64,000 bases of DNA from Bradyrhizobium sp. BR13661 (GCF_029892425.1 NZ_JARXWB010000007.1:1-64000); one strand, 5' to 3'. Counted from the first letter of the stretch, positions 1-8,435 are shown. Notes: a model not told the origin generated them from the letters alone. Numbers and translations are program-made.

Positions 1-116
1 AGTCATTGACGATCGGACCCGACGACATCGGCCGACTGCAATGATTGGCGGCAACGGCCGCTCCCGACCTGTGCGTTTGCACACAACCAAGACCCTCAGC
101 GGACTCGGGGCGCTTC

Positions 117-173
117 ATTCAAAGTTGAGCATTTGATCGCGCGAAAGGTAGATATGTTCGGCTTATGCAACCG
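117..173 (+). promoter_or_regulatory. Promoter block, copy 1 (upstream of the Imm32-like gene)
   Basis: A sigma70-like promoter is visible: TTGAGC at 125-130, an 18-nt spacer, then TAGATA at 149-154. The block starts with ATTCAAAGTTGAGCATT and ends with TATGCAACCG at 164-173. The same elements recur with identical spacing at 1573-1629, in front of the DUF4279 gene. The ATG inside TATGCAACCG opens only a 19-codon frame here, so it probably marks the start-site region, not the gene start. Confidence 0.55.
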
Positions 174-199
174 AGCGCCCAAGGCTGGACGGAAATCCC

Positions 200-472
200 A
201 TGGCACCACCTCGTATCACCTTAAGTTTGACTGCCGATGGCCTGTTTGAGATGTGGCTCAATCCTGAGCGGCGTGACCTCCTCGTCCAGAGGCTGCAAGC
301 GTTAACAATCGAGAACGAGCACTGCCATCTAAGCCCTGCACCCTTTGCAGAACTTGAAGTCGCCACTAAGGCCTATCGCGAGGGTGACCGGGTGCTTGAG
401 TGGGGCAAAGTCTATTTCAGGACCGACGAGTGGGATGAAAAATACTTTCCGCACGTCGTCAGGCGACCATGA
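200..472 (+). CDS. Imm32-like immunity protein
   Basis: A 90-residue soluble protein. The pattern LxxRLQALT...EHCHLSP, followed by an acidic stretch and VLEWGKVYFR, resembles Imm32-type immunity proteins of polymorphic toxin systems; this is my recognition of the pattern, not a search result. There is no signal peptide or membrane segment, so it should act in the cytoplasm. Its stop overlaps the start of the CPBP gene by four bases (ATGA at 469-472), which implies translational coupling. No toxin gene lies nearby, so if it is an immunity protein it is an orphan. The ATG at 200 was chosen because it begins the conserved-looking reading frame and lies 46 nt after the -10 element. Confidence 0.6.
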   Translation: MAPPRITLSLTADGLFEMWLNPERRDLLVQRLQALTIENEHCHLSPAPFAELEVATKAYREGDRVLEWGKVYFRTDEWDEKYFPHVVRRP

Positions 473-1134
473 AAGAACATTCCTCCTGCCTCTCAAATGA
501 GTGTGGGTCTAGTCGCCCTGTTCCGCGTTCATTAATTTGGTCTCTCGTCCTAGCCATCACGACGCTAGTTGCGTCACAACTTGTCCGTCTGCATCAACAT
601 CAAGCGGCAAGTTGGCTTCTCTGGGACTACGCGGGTCGGATTGCTGCTCTCACTGTTTTGGCGGCTACGCCTTCTGCTCGGGTCGCAGCATTTCGAACCA
701 GTAAACGTCAAATTTACCGATTTGAAATTGTCCTTTGGATACTCGGAATTTGCCTGTTGGATCGTTTTCTCCAGTTGCCGCTTTATCTTCTCGATGCTGC
801 ATTCCCTGCAACCGTTCTCGGCGTATATCCAAACTCGACTGGATGGCTAAAATCGTTCGATCTTACTTTTGGTTTGGTGCTGGTTGCGGCCAGCGAAGAA
901 ATCTTCTTCCGCCAATACATCTGGCATGGATTTCGGCCTTATCTTGGTAACGATACATTCGCCGTTCTCGCCACGTCAGTTTTGTTCGGCGCATATCACT
1001 GGTGGTCCGGCCTTGGCAATGTTCTTTCCGCGACCATCTTTGGCATTTTCTTCATGTTAATGCTGCGGCGATCAAGTGCGCTATGGCCGGTCGTACTTGC
1101 ACATTATTTGGTAGATTTGATCCACTTCGCTTAA
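469..1134 (+). CDS. CPBP family intramembrane metalloprotease
   Basis: A 221-residue polytopic membrane protein with about five to six hydrophobic segments. It has the three CPBP (CAAX protease and bacteriocin-processing) motifs: EExxxR at residues 143-148 (SEEIFFRQYI), FxxxH at 173-177 (FGAYH) and HxxxD at 212-216 (HYLVD). These supply the active-site glutamate and metal-binding histidines of the family, so the protein is probably active. Some CPBP proteins protect their host from bacteriocins, which fits the four-base overlap with the Imm32-like gene in front. The substrate cannot be read from sequence. The third base position is less GC-rich than in neighbouring core genes, as expected for an accessory gene. 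Confidence 0.8.
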   Translation: MKEHSSCLSNECGSSRPVPRSLIWSLVLAITTLVASQLVRLHQHQAASWLLWDYAGRIAALTVLAATPSARVAAFRTSKRQIYRFEIVLWILGICLLDRFLQLPLYLLDAAFPATVLGVYPNSTGWLKSFDLTFGLVLVAASEEIFFRQYIWHGFRPYLGNDTFAVLATSVLFGAYHWWSGLGNVLSATIFGIFFMLMLRRSSALWPVVLAHYLVDLIHFA

Positions 1135-1282
1135 CGAGCTTTGTAGTCCGTGAGTTGCGACCGCTTGTGGCCCATCGCTGCCGCATCCACGGCCGAGGAT
1201 ATGTCGGCTGTCAGGCGTAGACCGGGCTTAACTTAAACCGGGTCAAACCGTCGCGATTGACCCAAACCGGAAGTCCGGCATG

Positions 1283-1310
1283 TTGGTGTGGGCGCTGTGT
1301 CGGCTATGAT
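1283..1310 (+). promoter_or_regulatory. Possible sigma70-type promoter of the small gene at 1336
   Basis: TTGGTG at 1283-1288, a 16-nt spacer and TATGAT at 1305-1310 lie just upstream of the ATG at 1336, which itself follows AAGGGA. The match is moderate and no experimental start is known. Confidence 0.35.
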
Positions 1311-1335
1311 AGTGTCTACCCTTGAAGGGACGATT

Positions 1336-1533
1336 ATGGCTTTCGAGTTTCGGTCCGGCATGAAGATGTACGAAGTCACCTGGGAACGTGACGGAGAGAA
1401 GCTGCATGTTGTCAACCTTCATGCGGCGGATGAAGTAGGAGCCATCGTTCGAGCGGAAGAGATATTTGCCGAGCACCCTGAACTCGACTTTGATCGCAAT
1501 GACACTGTAGTGCGCGTTCGTCTTCTCGTCTGA
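1336..1533 (+). CDS. Small hypothetical protein
   Basis: A 65-residue soluble protein (MAFEFRSGMKMYEVTWERDG...), acidic, with no signal peptide, membrane segment or known motif. The ATG at 1336 is preferred over the upstream in-frame ATG at 1288 because AAGGGA lies 4-5 nt before it and the extra residues look non-coding. It lies between the CPBP and DUF4279 genes in the accessory island. I do not recognise a family. Confidence 0.55.
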   Translation: MAFEFRSGMKMYEVTWERDGEKLHVVNLHAADEVGAIVRAEEIFAEHPELDFDRNDTVVRVRLLV

Positions 1534-1572
1534 GGCCCACTTGTGTCCCGAAAGCGGTCCTCGTAATCGGTT

Positions 1573-1629
1573 ATTCAAAGTTGAACATTCCGCCGCACAC
1601 AGAGTAGATAAAGTTGCCCTATGCAACCG
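1573..1629 (+). promoter_or_regulatory. Promoter block, copy 2 (upstream of the DUF4279 gene)
   Basis: ATTCAAAGTTGAACATT at 1573-1589, TTGAAC at 1581-1586, an 18-nt spacer, TAGATA at 1605-1610, and TATGCAACCG at 1620-1629. Element order and spacing match the block at 117-173 exactly, while the flanking DNA differs. This suggests a duplicated promoter that drives two separate small genes. Confidence 0.55.
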
Positions 1630-1683
1630 GGGCAGCAACTTTGTTGCAGTCCGTTCTTTGTGCCGCTTGGGATCGGTAGACAA

Positions 1684-2163
1684 ATGAAGCGTCCACGTCC
1701 GCAACCGCCAAAAGACGCACCTCCAGACGCGGTATGGTTTGGGGGGCCGATCTCTTGGTTCTCGATTTCGCTGACCGTTCGGGCGGATGACCTCCATCCG
1801 GAGCACGTCACTCATCAGCTTGGGGTCGAGCCGACCCATTCACAAGTCAAAGGCCTACCGCGTTCGGCGAGGGCAGACGCACCTCCTGCTAGATTCGGTT
1901 CCTGGACGGTTCGTCTAACGTCGGAAGAGACCGACGAATGGGACGTTATGGAAGCGGTTAGAGCAATTATCGCCCGCTTCCCTCAAGCGCCCGCAGTCTG
2001 GGAACAGCTACCTGCGGGGGCACAAGTTCGCCTGAGCTTTGGTCTCCACCTCGAAACTAGAAATCAGGGATTTTCGATACCTGCTGACATCCTCAAGTTC
2101 GCGGCCGACCGCAACATCGAGCTTGATTTCGACATATACAGTGAGCGAACGGCGACTGTATGA
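1684..2163 (+). CDS. DUF4279 domain-containing protein
   Basis: A 159-residue protein from the ATG at 1684. The frame is also open from an ATG at 1621, but that lies only 11 nt after the -10 element and the extra 21 residues look poorly conserved. The pattern W-F-S-I-S-L-T-V, 'HPEHVTHQLGVEPT', then 'GSWTV' and a C-terminal LDFDIY fits the DUF4279 family, small cytoplasmic proteins of unknown function often found in accessory or toxin-immunity neighbourhoods. No catalytic residues are known for the family. The start is uncertain because no strong ribosome binding site is seen before 1684. Confidence 0.65.
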   Translation: MKRPRPQPPKDAPPDAVWFGGPISWFSISLTVRADDLHPEHVTHQLGVEPTHSQVKGLPRSARADAPPARFGSWTVRLTSEETDEWDVMEAVRAIIARFPQAPAVWEQLPAGAQVRLSFGLHLETRNQGFSIPADILKFAADRNIELDFDIYSERTATV

Positions 2164-2299
2164 GGACCGCTTCTGGCCCATCTGCGAAGTTGAGCCAGAT
2201 CTGTCGGAGGTCCGCTCATTGCAGTGGAGCCGACCAGATTTGCTCAATCTGAGTTCTTCGCATTTTGACCCGAACCTGACTCGCGGTCGCTAGTGAGAA

Positions 2300-2635
2300 T
2301 CACGGATAGAGCTCCACAAATTCACCGATCGCTCGCGTGGTGGCCTTCATCTTCGTGTCGTAGTCCGGGTCGCTCTTGAACGGTATGGATTGAATGATGA
2401 CGTCGAGTGCTTTCTTCATGTCTTCGTAGGCTCGAAGCGCATCCTCCTTGTCGGAGAAAAAGCGAGTGTGCACCATCCAATCGTATATGCCGCAGGTGAT
2501 TGCGAACGGCGCAACCCCGCCGTCACGTTCGAGGGTGATCCTAGCCCCCTCACCGTGTTCCTCATCGAGCAGAATGACACCCGCCTCTGAGCCGGATTGT
2601 CCGATCGTTCGTCCTTGATCAAATGACTGCCACAT
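2300..2635 (-). CDS. Conserved hypothetical protein, possible immunity type
   Basis: A 111-residue soluble acidic protein (MWQSFDQGRTIGQSGSEAG...). The N-terminal half, with 'DEEHGEGARITLER' and 'FAITCGIYDWMVHTRFF', looks like a compact domain that I recall from short bacterial proteins of unknown function; the C-terminal half looks helical. It has no signal peptide or membrane segment. It is transcribed towards the DUF4279 gene. Its size and setting resemble the other immunity-like genes here, but the function is unknown. Confidence 0.6.
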   Translation of the reverse strand: MWQSFDQGRTIGQSGSEAGVILLDEEHGEGARITLERDGGVAPFAITCGIYDWMVHTRFFSDKEDALRAYEDMKKALDVIIQSIPFKSDPDYDTKMKATTRAIGEFVELYP

Positions 2636-3078
2636 CGAGGTCTCGATCCCCTAAATTGCCGCAGACTGGAATCGACCTGAATCGAGGCGTGCACAAGTCG
2701 GCTTGTGGCCCGTGGCTGACCTCACGCCAGAGCGCGGCGATGTCCGCTTGCGAGGGATGACCCGACCAAGACCGTGCCAGCTGCCGAGGGCAGCGATTGA
2801 CCCACATGGGACATGGACGCCTTGGCCGGTAGACGCGGATTCAAATCAATTTTTGATTGCCATGCCGCCTATTCCTGCGAAAGGCTAATCGCAGACTGGT
2901 TACCGAATTTTCCATACGACCACGGCTTACGACATTTCTCCGCCGCAAGGGCGTGCCGCTTGGAAGACGCGCTTTTATGGAGGAATGAAGCAAAATGTAA
3001 GGGATGAGCGAGCAGCCCTTTAGCCACGCGGTCATCCGGATCTGCGAGGGCGTCGTTCGACTGATCCACCCACCTGCG

Positions 3079-3103
3079 GCCCGCCGCGGCGACCGCGGCG
3101 GGC
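3079..3103. repeat. Strong GC-rich hairpin
   Basis: A perfect 11-bp inverted repeat, GCCCGCCGCGG-(3 nt)-CCGCGGCGGGC. It lies about 55 nt past the stop of the phosphoesterase gene on the minus strand and may help end its transcript, but no T-run follows. Confidence 0.5.
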
Positions 3104-3122
3104 TGTCATGATTGATGGCTTG

Positions 3123-3140
3123 GGTGCGGAGCGCCGCACC
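3123..3140 (-). terminator. Possible terminator hairpin of the phosphoesterase gene
   Basis: Inverted repeat GGTGCGG-(4 nt)-CCGCACC, 16 nt past the stop codon on the minus strand. It has no U-tract, so it may only stabilise the transcript end. Confidence 0.35.
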
Positions 3141-3155
3141 TTGAGTCAGCCTTGA

Positions 3156-5024
3156 CTAGCGATCCCGGCCACGGCCGCGGTCGTGATCGTGATCGCCATC
3201 ACCGTCGTCGTGATCCTCGGCGAATGTGAACAGGTTCATGAGATCGCCGATCGCCGGACGATTGAGCGGGACATAACGATTGTCGTCGCGGTCATGAATC
3301 GGATTCGGCAAGTGATCGCGGCTGACGGCCGAGATTTGCGGTAGATTCCAGTTACGTTCGATGAATTTCAGCACTGAGACGTGATCGTAGTAGGTATGAT
3401 CGACATAACCCGTCTTGGCAAACGGGGACACGACGATGAACGGAATGCGCGTGCCGTCGCCGAAGAAGTCGACCGGCTGCACATAGCCGGAGTCGTAGTA
3501 GCCGCCGCCCTCGTCGGTCGTGATGATGATGGCGGTCTTGGCCCAGAGCTGCGTGTTGGCCTTGACCCGATTGATCAGGGTCTTGAGGAACAACTCGTAG
3601 AGATCCGATGTCGAATCTGCGGGGTGACCAGCCAGCGCCTCGAATGGGCGGACGAACGACACCGCGGGCAGGGTGTTGTTCTGAACGTCATTCAGGAACG
3701 CGCCGTAGTTCTGCAGCTTGGCTTCCTCGGACGGGCTTTTCATGATGCTGAAAAAGCCGGTCAGCGGATCGCAGATGCCGCAATAAAAATGGAACGGCAG
3801 CGGCACGCCATCGACGGAGGTTTTGAAGACCGTCGTGTCGTTACCGCGGTCGGAGTTGTAGTATTTCCAAGAAATGCCCTTCGCCGTCATCACGTCGGCA
3901 ATCGTCGGGGCGCTTTGCGGGGGCAGGGTGAACTTGTCCGAGCCCAGCGCCATGGGTGAGCTGCTGTTCTGGTTCCAGTACATGTTGTAGTTGTTGACGA
4001 GATAATAATGGTTCGGCGCACAATTTCTGTGATAAACGCCGTTCTTGGAGAGCTGCTCGGTGACGGAGGCGACGCCGGGCGCATTTGGGTCGGAACAGTT
4101 CACGTAGGACCCGCCACCATAGCCGTCCTGTTTGTAGTAGTTGTTGGTGCCTGAAACCGGATCGGGGTTCTCGATCTGATTGGCGTAAGGAACCGCGGCT
4201 GAGCCGTCCAGTTTGTCCGGATTGGTGAAGAACGCCGCATGGCCGGTCACCAGAGCCAGGAAGTTGGCGCCCGTGCCGCCCATGATCGCCTGGTGATAAT
4301 TGTCGCTGATGGCATACTGGTCGGCGAGCGATTTGAAGAATAGCGCATCACCCGGCTGTGCCTTGCCGGATGCGTCGGTGAAGGGGTTCATGTTGTAGAA
4401 CCCCATGGAGATGGCGCCTTCCATGGGATTGAACCCGCCCGCCGGAAAGGGAGCGCCGTTAGATCCCGTGCCGATGGTCTCTTCAACCCAGACAAACTTG
4501 TCGTTCTTGCCGCCATCGATATCTTGCCACATCTGGAAGAACCGGTGCACGGGATCGCCGGTATAGGCGGCGTACGGCACGTATTTGCTGATCTGGAACG
4601 GACCGTTGGGCAGGTTTGCCGGGAAGCGCGTGTCGAGCACGTTCTGCGGCAGGCCGGTAGCTAGTGGGGAGGCCCAGGTGGTGTAGGGTTGCGGCAAGGT
4701 CGCATACGCGCCTGCGGATGCCGTCTCGGCGTTGTAATGCACTTCGTCGCGGCCGATGCGCTGCTCGGCCTTCTTGAAATGCGGACCCGGCGTGCCGTCT
4801 TCGTTGACGATTCCCTTGCTCAGGAGATTGTCGATGGTCTGGCCGGCCTTCGGCTTGTAGGTGCCGAACAGGTTGTCGAAGGTGTGGTTTTCACCGACGA
4901 TGACAATGACGTGCTCGATCGGTGTCGTAGTTGCTCCGGCAAAGGCCGGTGCGATGCTTCCCGCCGTAAAAATGACGGTTGTCGCGAGGCACAACGATTT
5001 GTACCGCCCCGTGTGGTTTTTCAT
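3156..5024 (-). CDS. Secreted phosphoesterase (phospholipase C / acid phosphatase family)
   Basis: A 622-residue protein with an N-terminal signal peptide ending near 'PAFAGA'. It then has the PF04185 family start 'PIEHVIVIVGENHTFDNLFGTY', in which Glu and Asn are metal or active-site residues. Further family motifs are 'DNYHQAIMGGTGAN', 'TDEGGGYYDSGYV' and 'IPFIVVSPFAKTGYVDHTYYDHVSVLKFIERNW'. Family members hydrolyse phospholipids or phosphomonoesters outside the cytoplasm. The last 20 or so residues are a His/Asp/Arg-rich tail that could bind metal. ATG 5024 was chosen over 5036 because GGAG lies 5-6 nt before it and the signal peptide then starts MKNHTGRYK. Confidence 0.85.
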   Translation of the reverse strand: MKNHTGRYKSLCLATTVIFTAGSIAPAFAGATTTPIEHVIVIVGENHTFDNLFGTYKPKAGQTIDNLLSKGIVNEDGTPGPHFKKAEQRIGRDEVHYNAETASAGAYATLPQPYTTWASPLATGLPQNVLDTRFPANLPNGPFQISKYVPYAAYTGDPVHRFFQMWQDIDGGKNDKFVWVEETIGTGSNGAPFPAGGFNPMEGAISMGFYNMNPFTDASGKAQPGDALFFKSLADQYAISDNYHQAIMGGTGANFLALVTGHAAFFTNPDKLDGSAAVPYANQIENPDPVSGTNNYYKQDGYGGGSYVNCSDPNAPGVASVTEQLSKNGVYHRNCAPNHYYLVNNYNMYWNQNSSSPMALGSDKFTLPPQSAPTIADVMTAKGISWKYYNSDRGNDTTVFKTSVDGVPLPFHFYCGICDPLTGFFSIMKSPSEEAKLQNYGAFLNDVQNNTLPAVSFVRPFEALAGHPADSTSDLYELFLKTLINRVKANTQLWAKTAIIITTDEGGGYYDSGYVQPVDFFGDGTRIPFIVVSPFAKTGYVDHTYYDHVSVLKFIERNWNLPQISAVSRDHLPNPIHDRDDNRYVPLNRPAIGDLMNLFTFAEDHDDGDGDHDHDRGRGRDR

Positions 5025-5573
5025 GGTTATCTCCAAAAATGAAAGTTGCGGTTGGTAGCGGGGAATGTTGGGTTCGAACGGTTTTCCGATCCGCCCAACG
5101 ACTTTCGCCAGCGTGAGTTGCGGCAGGATGTCGGTCGGGAGTCAGATTTGTGAAACGCATGGAGAAGGACGAAAGAGAGCTCGCGTTCAATTCTCTTCGG
5201 CTCGGCAGATGGCAGCCGTGCCTGTCCAGCAATCGAAAAACCCGACTTGTCATCAATCTCAAGACTGCAAAAGAAATTTGGGCTGACCGCTTCTGCTATT
5301 GGTTGCCCGTGCCGACGTCGGAATTCGAGCAATGTCCATTTTGCGGCCCGCCAGTTTCGGCCAGGCCATGTCGGTGACAAGCAGCCAAAGCTACTGCGAC
5401 CGAGGCTAGGCCGGACAGGCCCGGTCACCTTGGGCAGCTGGCCGTCCTGCGACCCTGGACGGTCTGCCAGGGGGGGCGGGCACCCCAATTTGGTTAACAC
5501 TCTCTTTACGCGAATCGGCGCCTGCTGGCGTCCAATCAGCGGGCCTTTCGACCCATCCCAGTTGCGTTTGTAC
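5025..5573. other. Divergent intergenic region
   Basis: About 550 bases between the divergent phosphoesterase and GSCFA genes. It should contain both promoters, but I found no clear -35/-10 pair. Frames running through it, such as the extension of the GSCFA frame back to 5247, show no coding character. A short AT-rich patch near 5495 (GGTTAACACTCTC) may lie near the GSCFA promoter. Confidence 0.4.
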
Positions 5574-7028
5574 ATGCGTGGCCCGGCAATGCATGCCATC
5601 GGCAACCAAGGGTGCAATTTGAGCAAGAACGCGAAGGCCTCCGCTCCCAGCAAGCTCGAGGTGTTGACAGGTCAGCTCACCGAGCTCGGCAACAAATATA
5701 TCGAGGACAAGGACTATATCAGCGCGCAGCTGACCTTCAGGAAGCTGCTGCAGCTGGACAGCAAGGACGTCAACGCGCGCTTCATCTACGCGCATCTCAT
5801 CGAGGACGGCACTCACAAGAAGCACGCCGAGGCGCGCGATCTGCTGCTGTCGATCCTGGACGACCACCCCGAGATCCTCAACACGCCGACCGAGGACAAT
5901 CTGAACCTCGTCAGGGGCGCGGCGCTGAGGTGCAGCAATATCGGGCCCAATGACAGGGCCATCGACCTGCTTCGGAAGCTTGCCCGCGCGTCAAATCGCG
6001 CCGACGACCATTTTCATCTCAGCGAAGTCCTGACGCGGTGCAACGCCTTCGAAGAGTCGATTGCGAGCCTTCAAAAGGCGATGCAGCTCGATCCCAGGGG
6101 ATTCGACACCGAGGCGAACAGGGAGACGCTGAAATTTGCCAGGTCGCAGCTGAACAAGGCGACCTCCGGCAGTGCAAAGGACAGCAAGAAGGTCGGTCGC
6201 TATCCCGAGACCTCGGATTTCACCGGAGATCTTCGCAAGCTGATCCGCAACCATATCGCGGTCAATCTGAACAGCGCGCCGAAATTCATCGACAAGAGCA
6301 CGCGCTTCTTCACGATGGGATCGTGCTTCGCCAGGAATCTCTCCAAGAACCTGATCGAGAGCGGCTACACCAGCCACCACATGGAGATCTCGGAGTACAT
6401 CAACACGACCTTCGCCAACCGGGTGTTCGTGGACTGGCTTCGCGACGCTGATATCGACGAGACCATCAAGGGCAGGTTCGTCGAATTGCTGCCGCCGGGC
6501 TGGAGCAAAGAGAACACGCTCCAGGCCATCAAGAGCAGCCATGTGTTCATCCTGACCCTCGGTGTCGCGCCCGCCTTCTTCGACAGGGACACCGGCAGCT
6601 TCGTCCTGCCGCGCCCGACCGCGCTGAATTCTCGGGCGCTTGCGGAGAAGTACCTGTACCGGACCACGAGCGTGCAGGAGAACGTCGACAACGTTCTCTA
6701 CCTCCTCGATTTCGTCAGAAGCGTTGCGCCCGACATCAAGATCGTCGTCACGGTGTCTCCGGTGCCGTTGCAGGCGTCGTTCGAATTCGAGTCCGCCGTG
6801 CAGGCCGACTGCCTGTCGAAGAGCACCATGCGGCTGACCGCTCATGAGGTGGTGAACAATTCTGATATCCAGAACATCTTCTACTGGCCGTCGTTCGAGA
6901 TCTTCCGATGGGCCGGATCGAATGCCGGCGATTTTTACGCGGCCGATGACGGTGCGGCCTGGCACGTCTCCGAGGACAAGGTTTCGAGCACGATCCGGGC
7001 GTTCGTGGAGATGTTTTCGCCGACGTGA
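5574..7028 (+). CDS. TPR-GSCFA domain protein
   Basis: About 484 residues. The N-terminal half (roughly residues 30-200) consists of TPR-like helical repeats such as 'AQLTFRKLLQLDSKDVNARF'. The C-terminal half carries the GSCFA signature 'FTMGSCFARNLSKNLIESGY' near residue 245, an SGNH-hydrolase-related fold of poorly known function often found near polysaccharide or surface-modification genes. A second family block is 'VTVSPVPLQASF'. There is no signal peptide. The start is uncertain: ATG 5574 and 5589 have no obvious ribosome binding site, while TTG 5619 has AAGGG six bases upstream. It converges with an acyltransferase-3 gene, which may share a role in acylating a surface glycan. Confidence 0.75.
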   Translation: MRGPAMHAIGNQGCNLSKNAKASAPSKLEVLTGQLTELGNKYIEDKDYISAQLTFRKLLQLDSKDVNARFIYAHLIEDGTHKKHAEARDLLLSILDDHPEILNTPTEDNLNLVRGAALRCSNIGPNDRAIDLLRKLARASNRADDHFHLSEVLTRCNAFEESIASLQKAMQLDPRGFDTEANRETLKFARSQLNKATSGSAKDSKKVGRYPETSDFTGDLRKLIRNHIAVNLNSAPKFIDKSTRFFTMGSCFARNLSKNLIESGYTSHHMEISEYINTTFANRVFVDWLRDADIDETIKGRFVELLPPGWSKENTLQAIKSSHVFILTLGVAPAFFDRDTGSFVLPRPTALNSRALAEKYLYRTTSVQENVDNVLYLLDFVRSVAPDIKIVVTVSPVPLQASFEFESAVQADCLSKSTMRLTAHEVVNNSDIQNIFYWPSFEIFRWAGSNAGDFYAADDGAAWHVSEDKVSSTIRAFVEMFSPT

Positions 7029-7056
7029 TGGCGGACGTGTAAGCCGCCGACTTAAC

Positions 7057-7325
7057 CTACAGCCGCCGCGATTTGACGAGGCGGACGGCTCCTTTGGCTC
7101 CTGCCACGCCACCTGCGACGGCGCACACCAGGATTGCGAGCAGCACGACGGGGTCCAATCGCTGTGGATACCTCCTGGGACATGCCCGAGAAACGATACC
7201 CCGATCGCCAGCGCTGCGTAGCCAAGTGCGGCTGCTCCAAGCAAGCAGCCCGCCAAGCCTGCAAGCAGGTCAACCAAAGACGTTCTCAAAATCCTTAGTC
7301 GCTGATCGGGACCGTTAGTGAACAC
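7057..7325 (-). pseudogene. Frameshifted gene for a small two-helix membrane protein
   Basis: From a GTG at 7325, 15 nt past the acyltransferase stop, the frame codes for a membrane helix (LAGLAGCLLGAAALGYAALA) and then runs into non-coding-looking sequence. In a second frame, just downstream, a second helix (PVVLLAILVCAVAGGVAGAK) is followed by a basic tail (RLVKSRR) and a stop at 7057-7059. Joining the two frames near 7190-7205 would give about 89 residues with two membrane segments. The original gene was probably the last gene of the acyltransferase operon. Either a true frameshift or a sequencing error could explain it. Confidence 0.45.
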
Positions 7326-7340
7326 TCGCCGGTATTAGGT

Positions 7341-8435
7341 CTACGCCGTCGCTAACGTCTTTCGGTCCCGCCAGCTCAGAATCGGCCGTTCGAAATAATG
7401 ATAGAGCCCGGCGGCGAGGACCAGGCAGATGCTCGCATAGAGAACGGCCGAGATGAACGTCGCCACCGAGGCGTGCGGCTCCAGTCGCCAGAACGAATGG
7501 ATCACGATGATCACGGGAAGGTTGATCAGATAGAGCGCGTACGACCATTTCGACAAGGCGGTCACGCCTGCCGCTGTCCGATAGGGGAGCTGGACACGGC
7601 CGACGCCGGCGACGATGAGCAGGGCGACCGACAGCTGCACGAGGTTGAACAGCAATGTTCTGGCGAAGAAGCCGTGATCGAGCTCCGCTTGAGGCTGCGC
7701 CAGAACAAGAATCGAAACGGCAAGGATCATCAGGCCCGCCACCAAAAGCGCCGGCTTGTGTGACGGCCTGATCCACCTCATTGCGATATAGGCGAACACG
7801 CCGGTCATGATGGCATCAAGCCGGAAGATCGCGACCTTCCGGATTCCCGCTTCCATCGTCGGCTCGAACAGGATGACGGCGCCGATCCTGGTGGCGAGAG
7901 AGATCAGGAAGACGAAAGCGCCGGCCGCGATGAAGGTTCGCGTCGAGCGACCATGCAGCTTGCTGAAGGCCATCACGATGAGCGGAAAGAACAGATAGAA
8001 CAGCTCCTCGATGGCGAGGCTCCAGGACTCCGGAAAGAACGCCGGAATGGGATGCGCGAAGTTCTGCAGGAAAGCAAAGTACGGAGCCAGCGGCGGGAGC
8101 CCCGAATTCTGGTAGATCAGGATGTTGAGCCCGAGGAACAAATAGTAGCTCGGCAATGTCCGGATCCAGCGGCGGGCCCAGAAGGTTGGCAGCAAGCTCT
8201 GCCAGGGCGCGCCGGACTGGACCTGTTCGAACAGGATGCCCCCGACCAGGAATCCGGAGAGGACGAAGAAGATCTCCACGCCGAGCGTTGCCGTGACATT
8301 GGCGAAGACGCTGTCCTCGGGATGCTCGAAGAACCAGCTGCCATGCGAGGCGAGCACGAGGCTGACCGCCAGCGCGCGCAAGAGATCCAGCCATCCATCG
8401 CGGCTGCCAGACGGAGGCGATCTATTCTCTTTCAC
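7341..8435 (-). CDS. Acyltransferase 3 family membrane protein (OafA/YrhL type)
   Basis: A 364-residue protein with about ten membrane segments. It has the acyltransferase-3 landmarks 'WLDLLRALAVSLVLASHGSWFF' near residue 15, containing the family's conserved Arg and His, 'GVEIFFVLSGFLVGGIL' near 50, and 'ESWSLAIEELFYLFFPL' near 135. Such enzymes transfer O-acetyl or similar acyl groups to lipopolysaccharide, exopolysaccharide or peptidoglycan. There is no C-terminal SGNH domain, so it is the short form. It lies head-on to the GSCFA gene, and a frameshifted small membrane gene follows it. Confidence 0.85.
   Translation of the reverse strand: MKENRSPPSGSRDGWLDLLRALAVSLVLASHGSWFFEHPEDSVFANVTATLGVEIFFVLSGFLVGGILFEQVQSGAPWQSLLPTFWARRWIRTLPSYYLFLGLNILIYQNSGLPPLAPYFAFLQNFAHPIPAFFPESWSLAIEELFYLFFPLIVMAFSKLHGRSTRTFIAAGAFVFLISLATRIGAVILFEPTMEAGIRKVAIFRLDAIMTGVFAYIAMRWIRPSHKPALLVAGLMILAVSILVLAQPQAELDHGFFARTLLFNLVQLSVALLIVAGVGRVQLPYRTAAGVTALSKWSYALYLINLPVIIVIHSFWRLEPHASVATFISAVLYASICLVLAAGLYHYFERPILSWRDRKTLATA

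Larger units (their letters stand above)
2636..3155. other. Gene-poor stretch with degenerate repeats
   Basis: No convincing gene in about 520 bases; the open frames here are short and lack starts with ribosome binding sites. The motif GCTTGTGGCCC at about 2701 also occurs at about 1167, so both places may hold decayed copies of a dispersed repeat. The right end carries the two hairpins listed separately. Confidence 0.4.

Noticed and set aside
2825..2895. GGTAGACGC...GATTCAAATC looked like part of a tRNA-Leu D-arm and anticodon region.
   Set aside because: No matching acceptor stem, anticodon stem or T-loop can be formed in the flanking bases.
5991..7325. A 444-codon frame on the minus strand across the GSCFA gene.
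   Set aside because: It is an antisense shadow of the GSCFA gene; only its first about 50 codons, outside that gene, look like real protein and were assigned to the frameshifted membrane gene.
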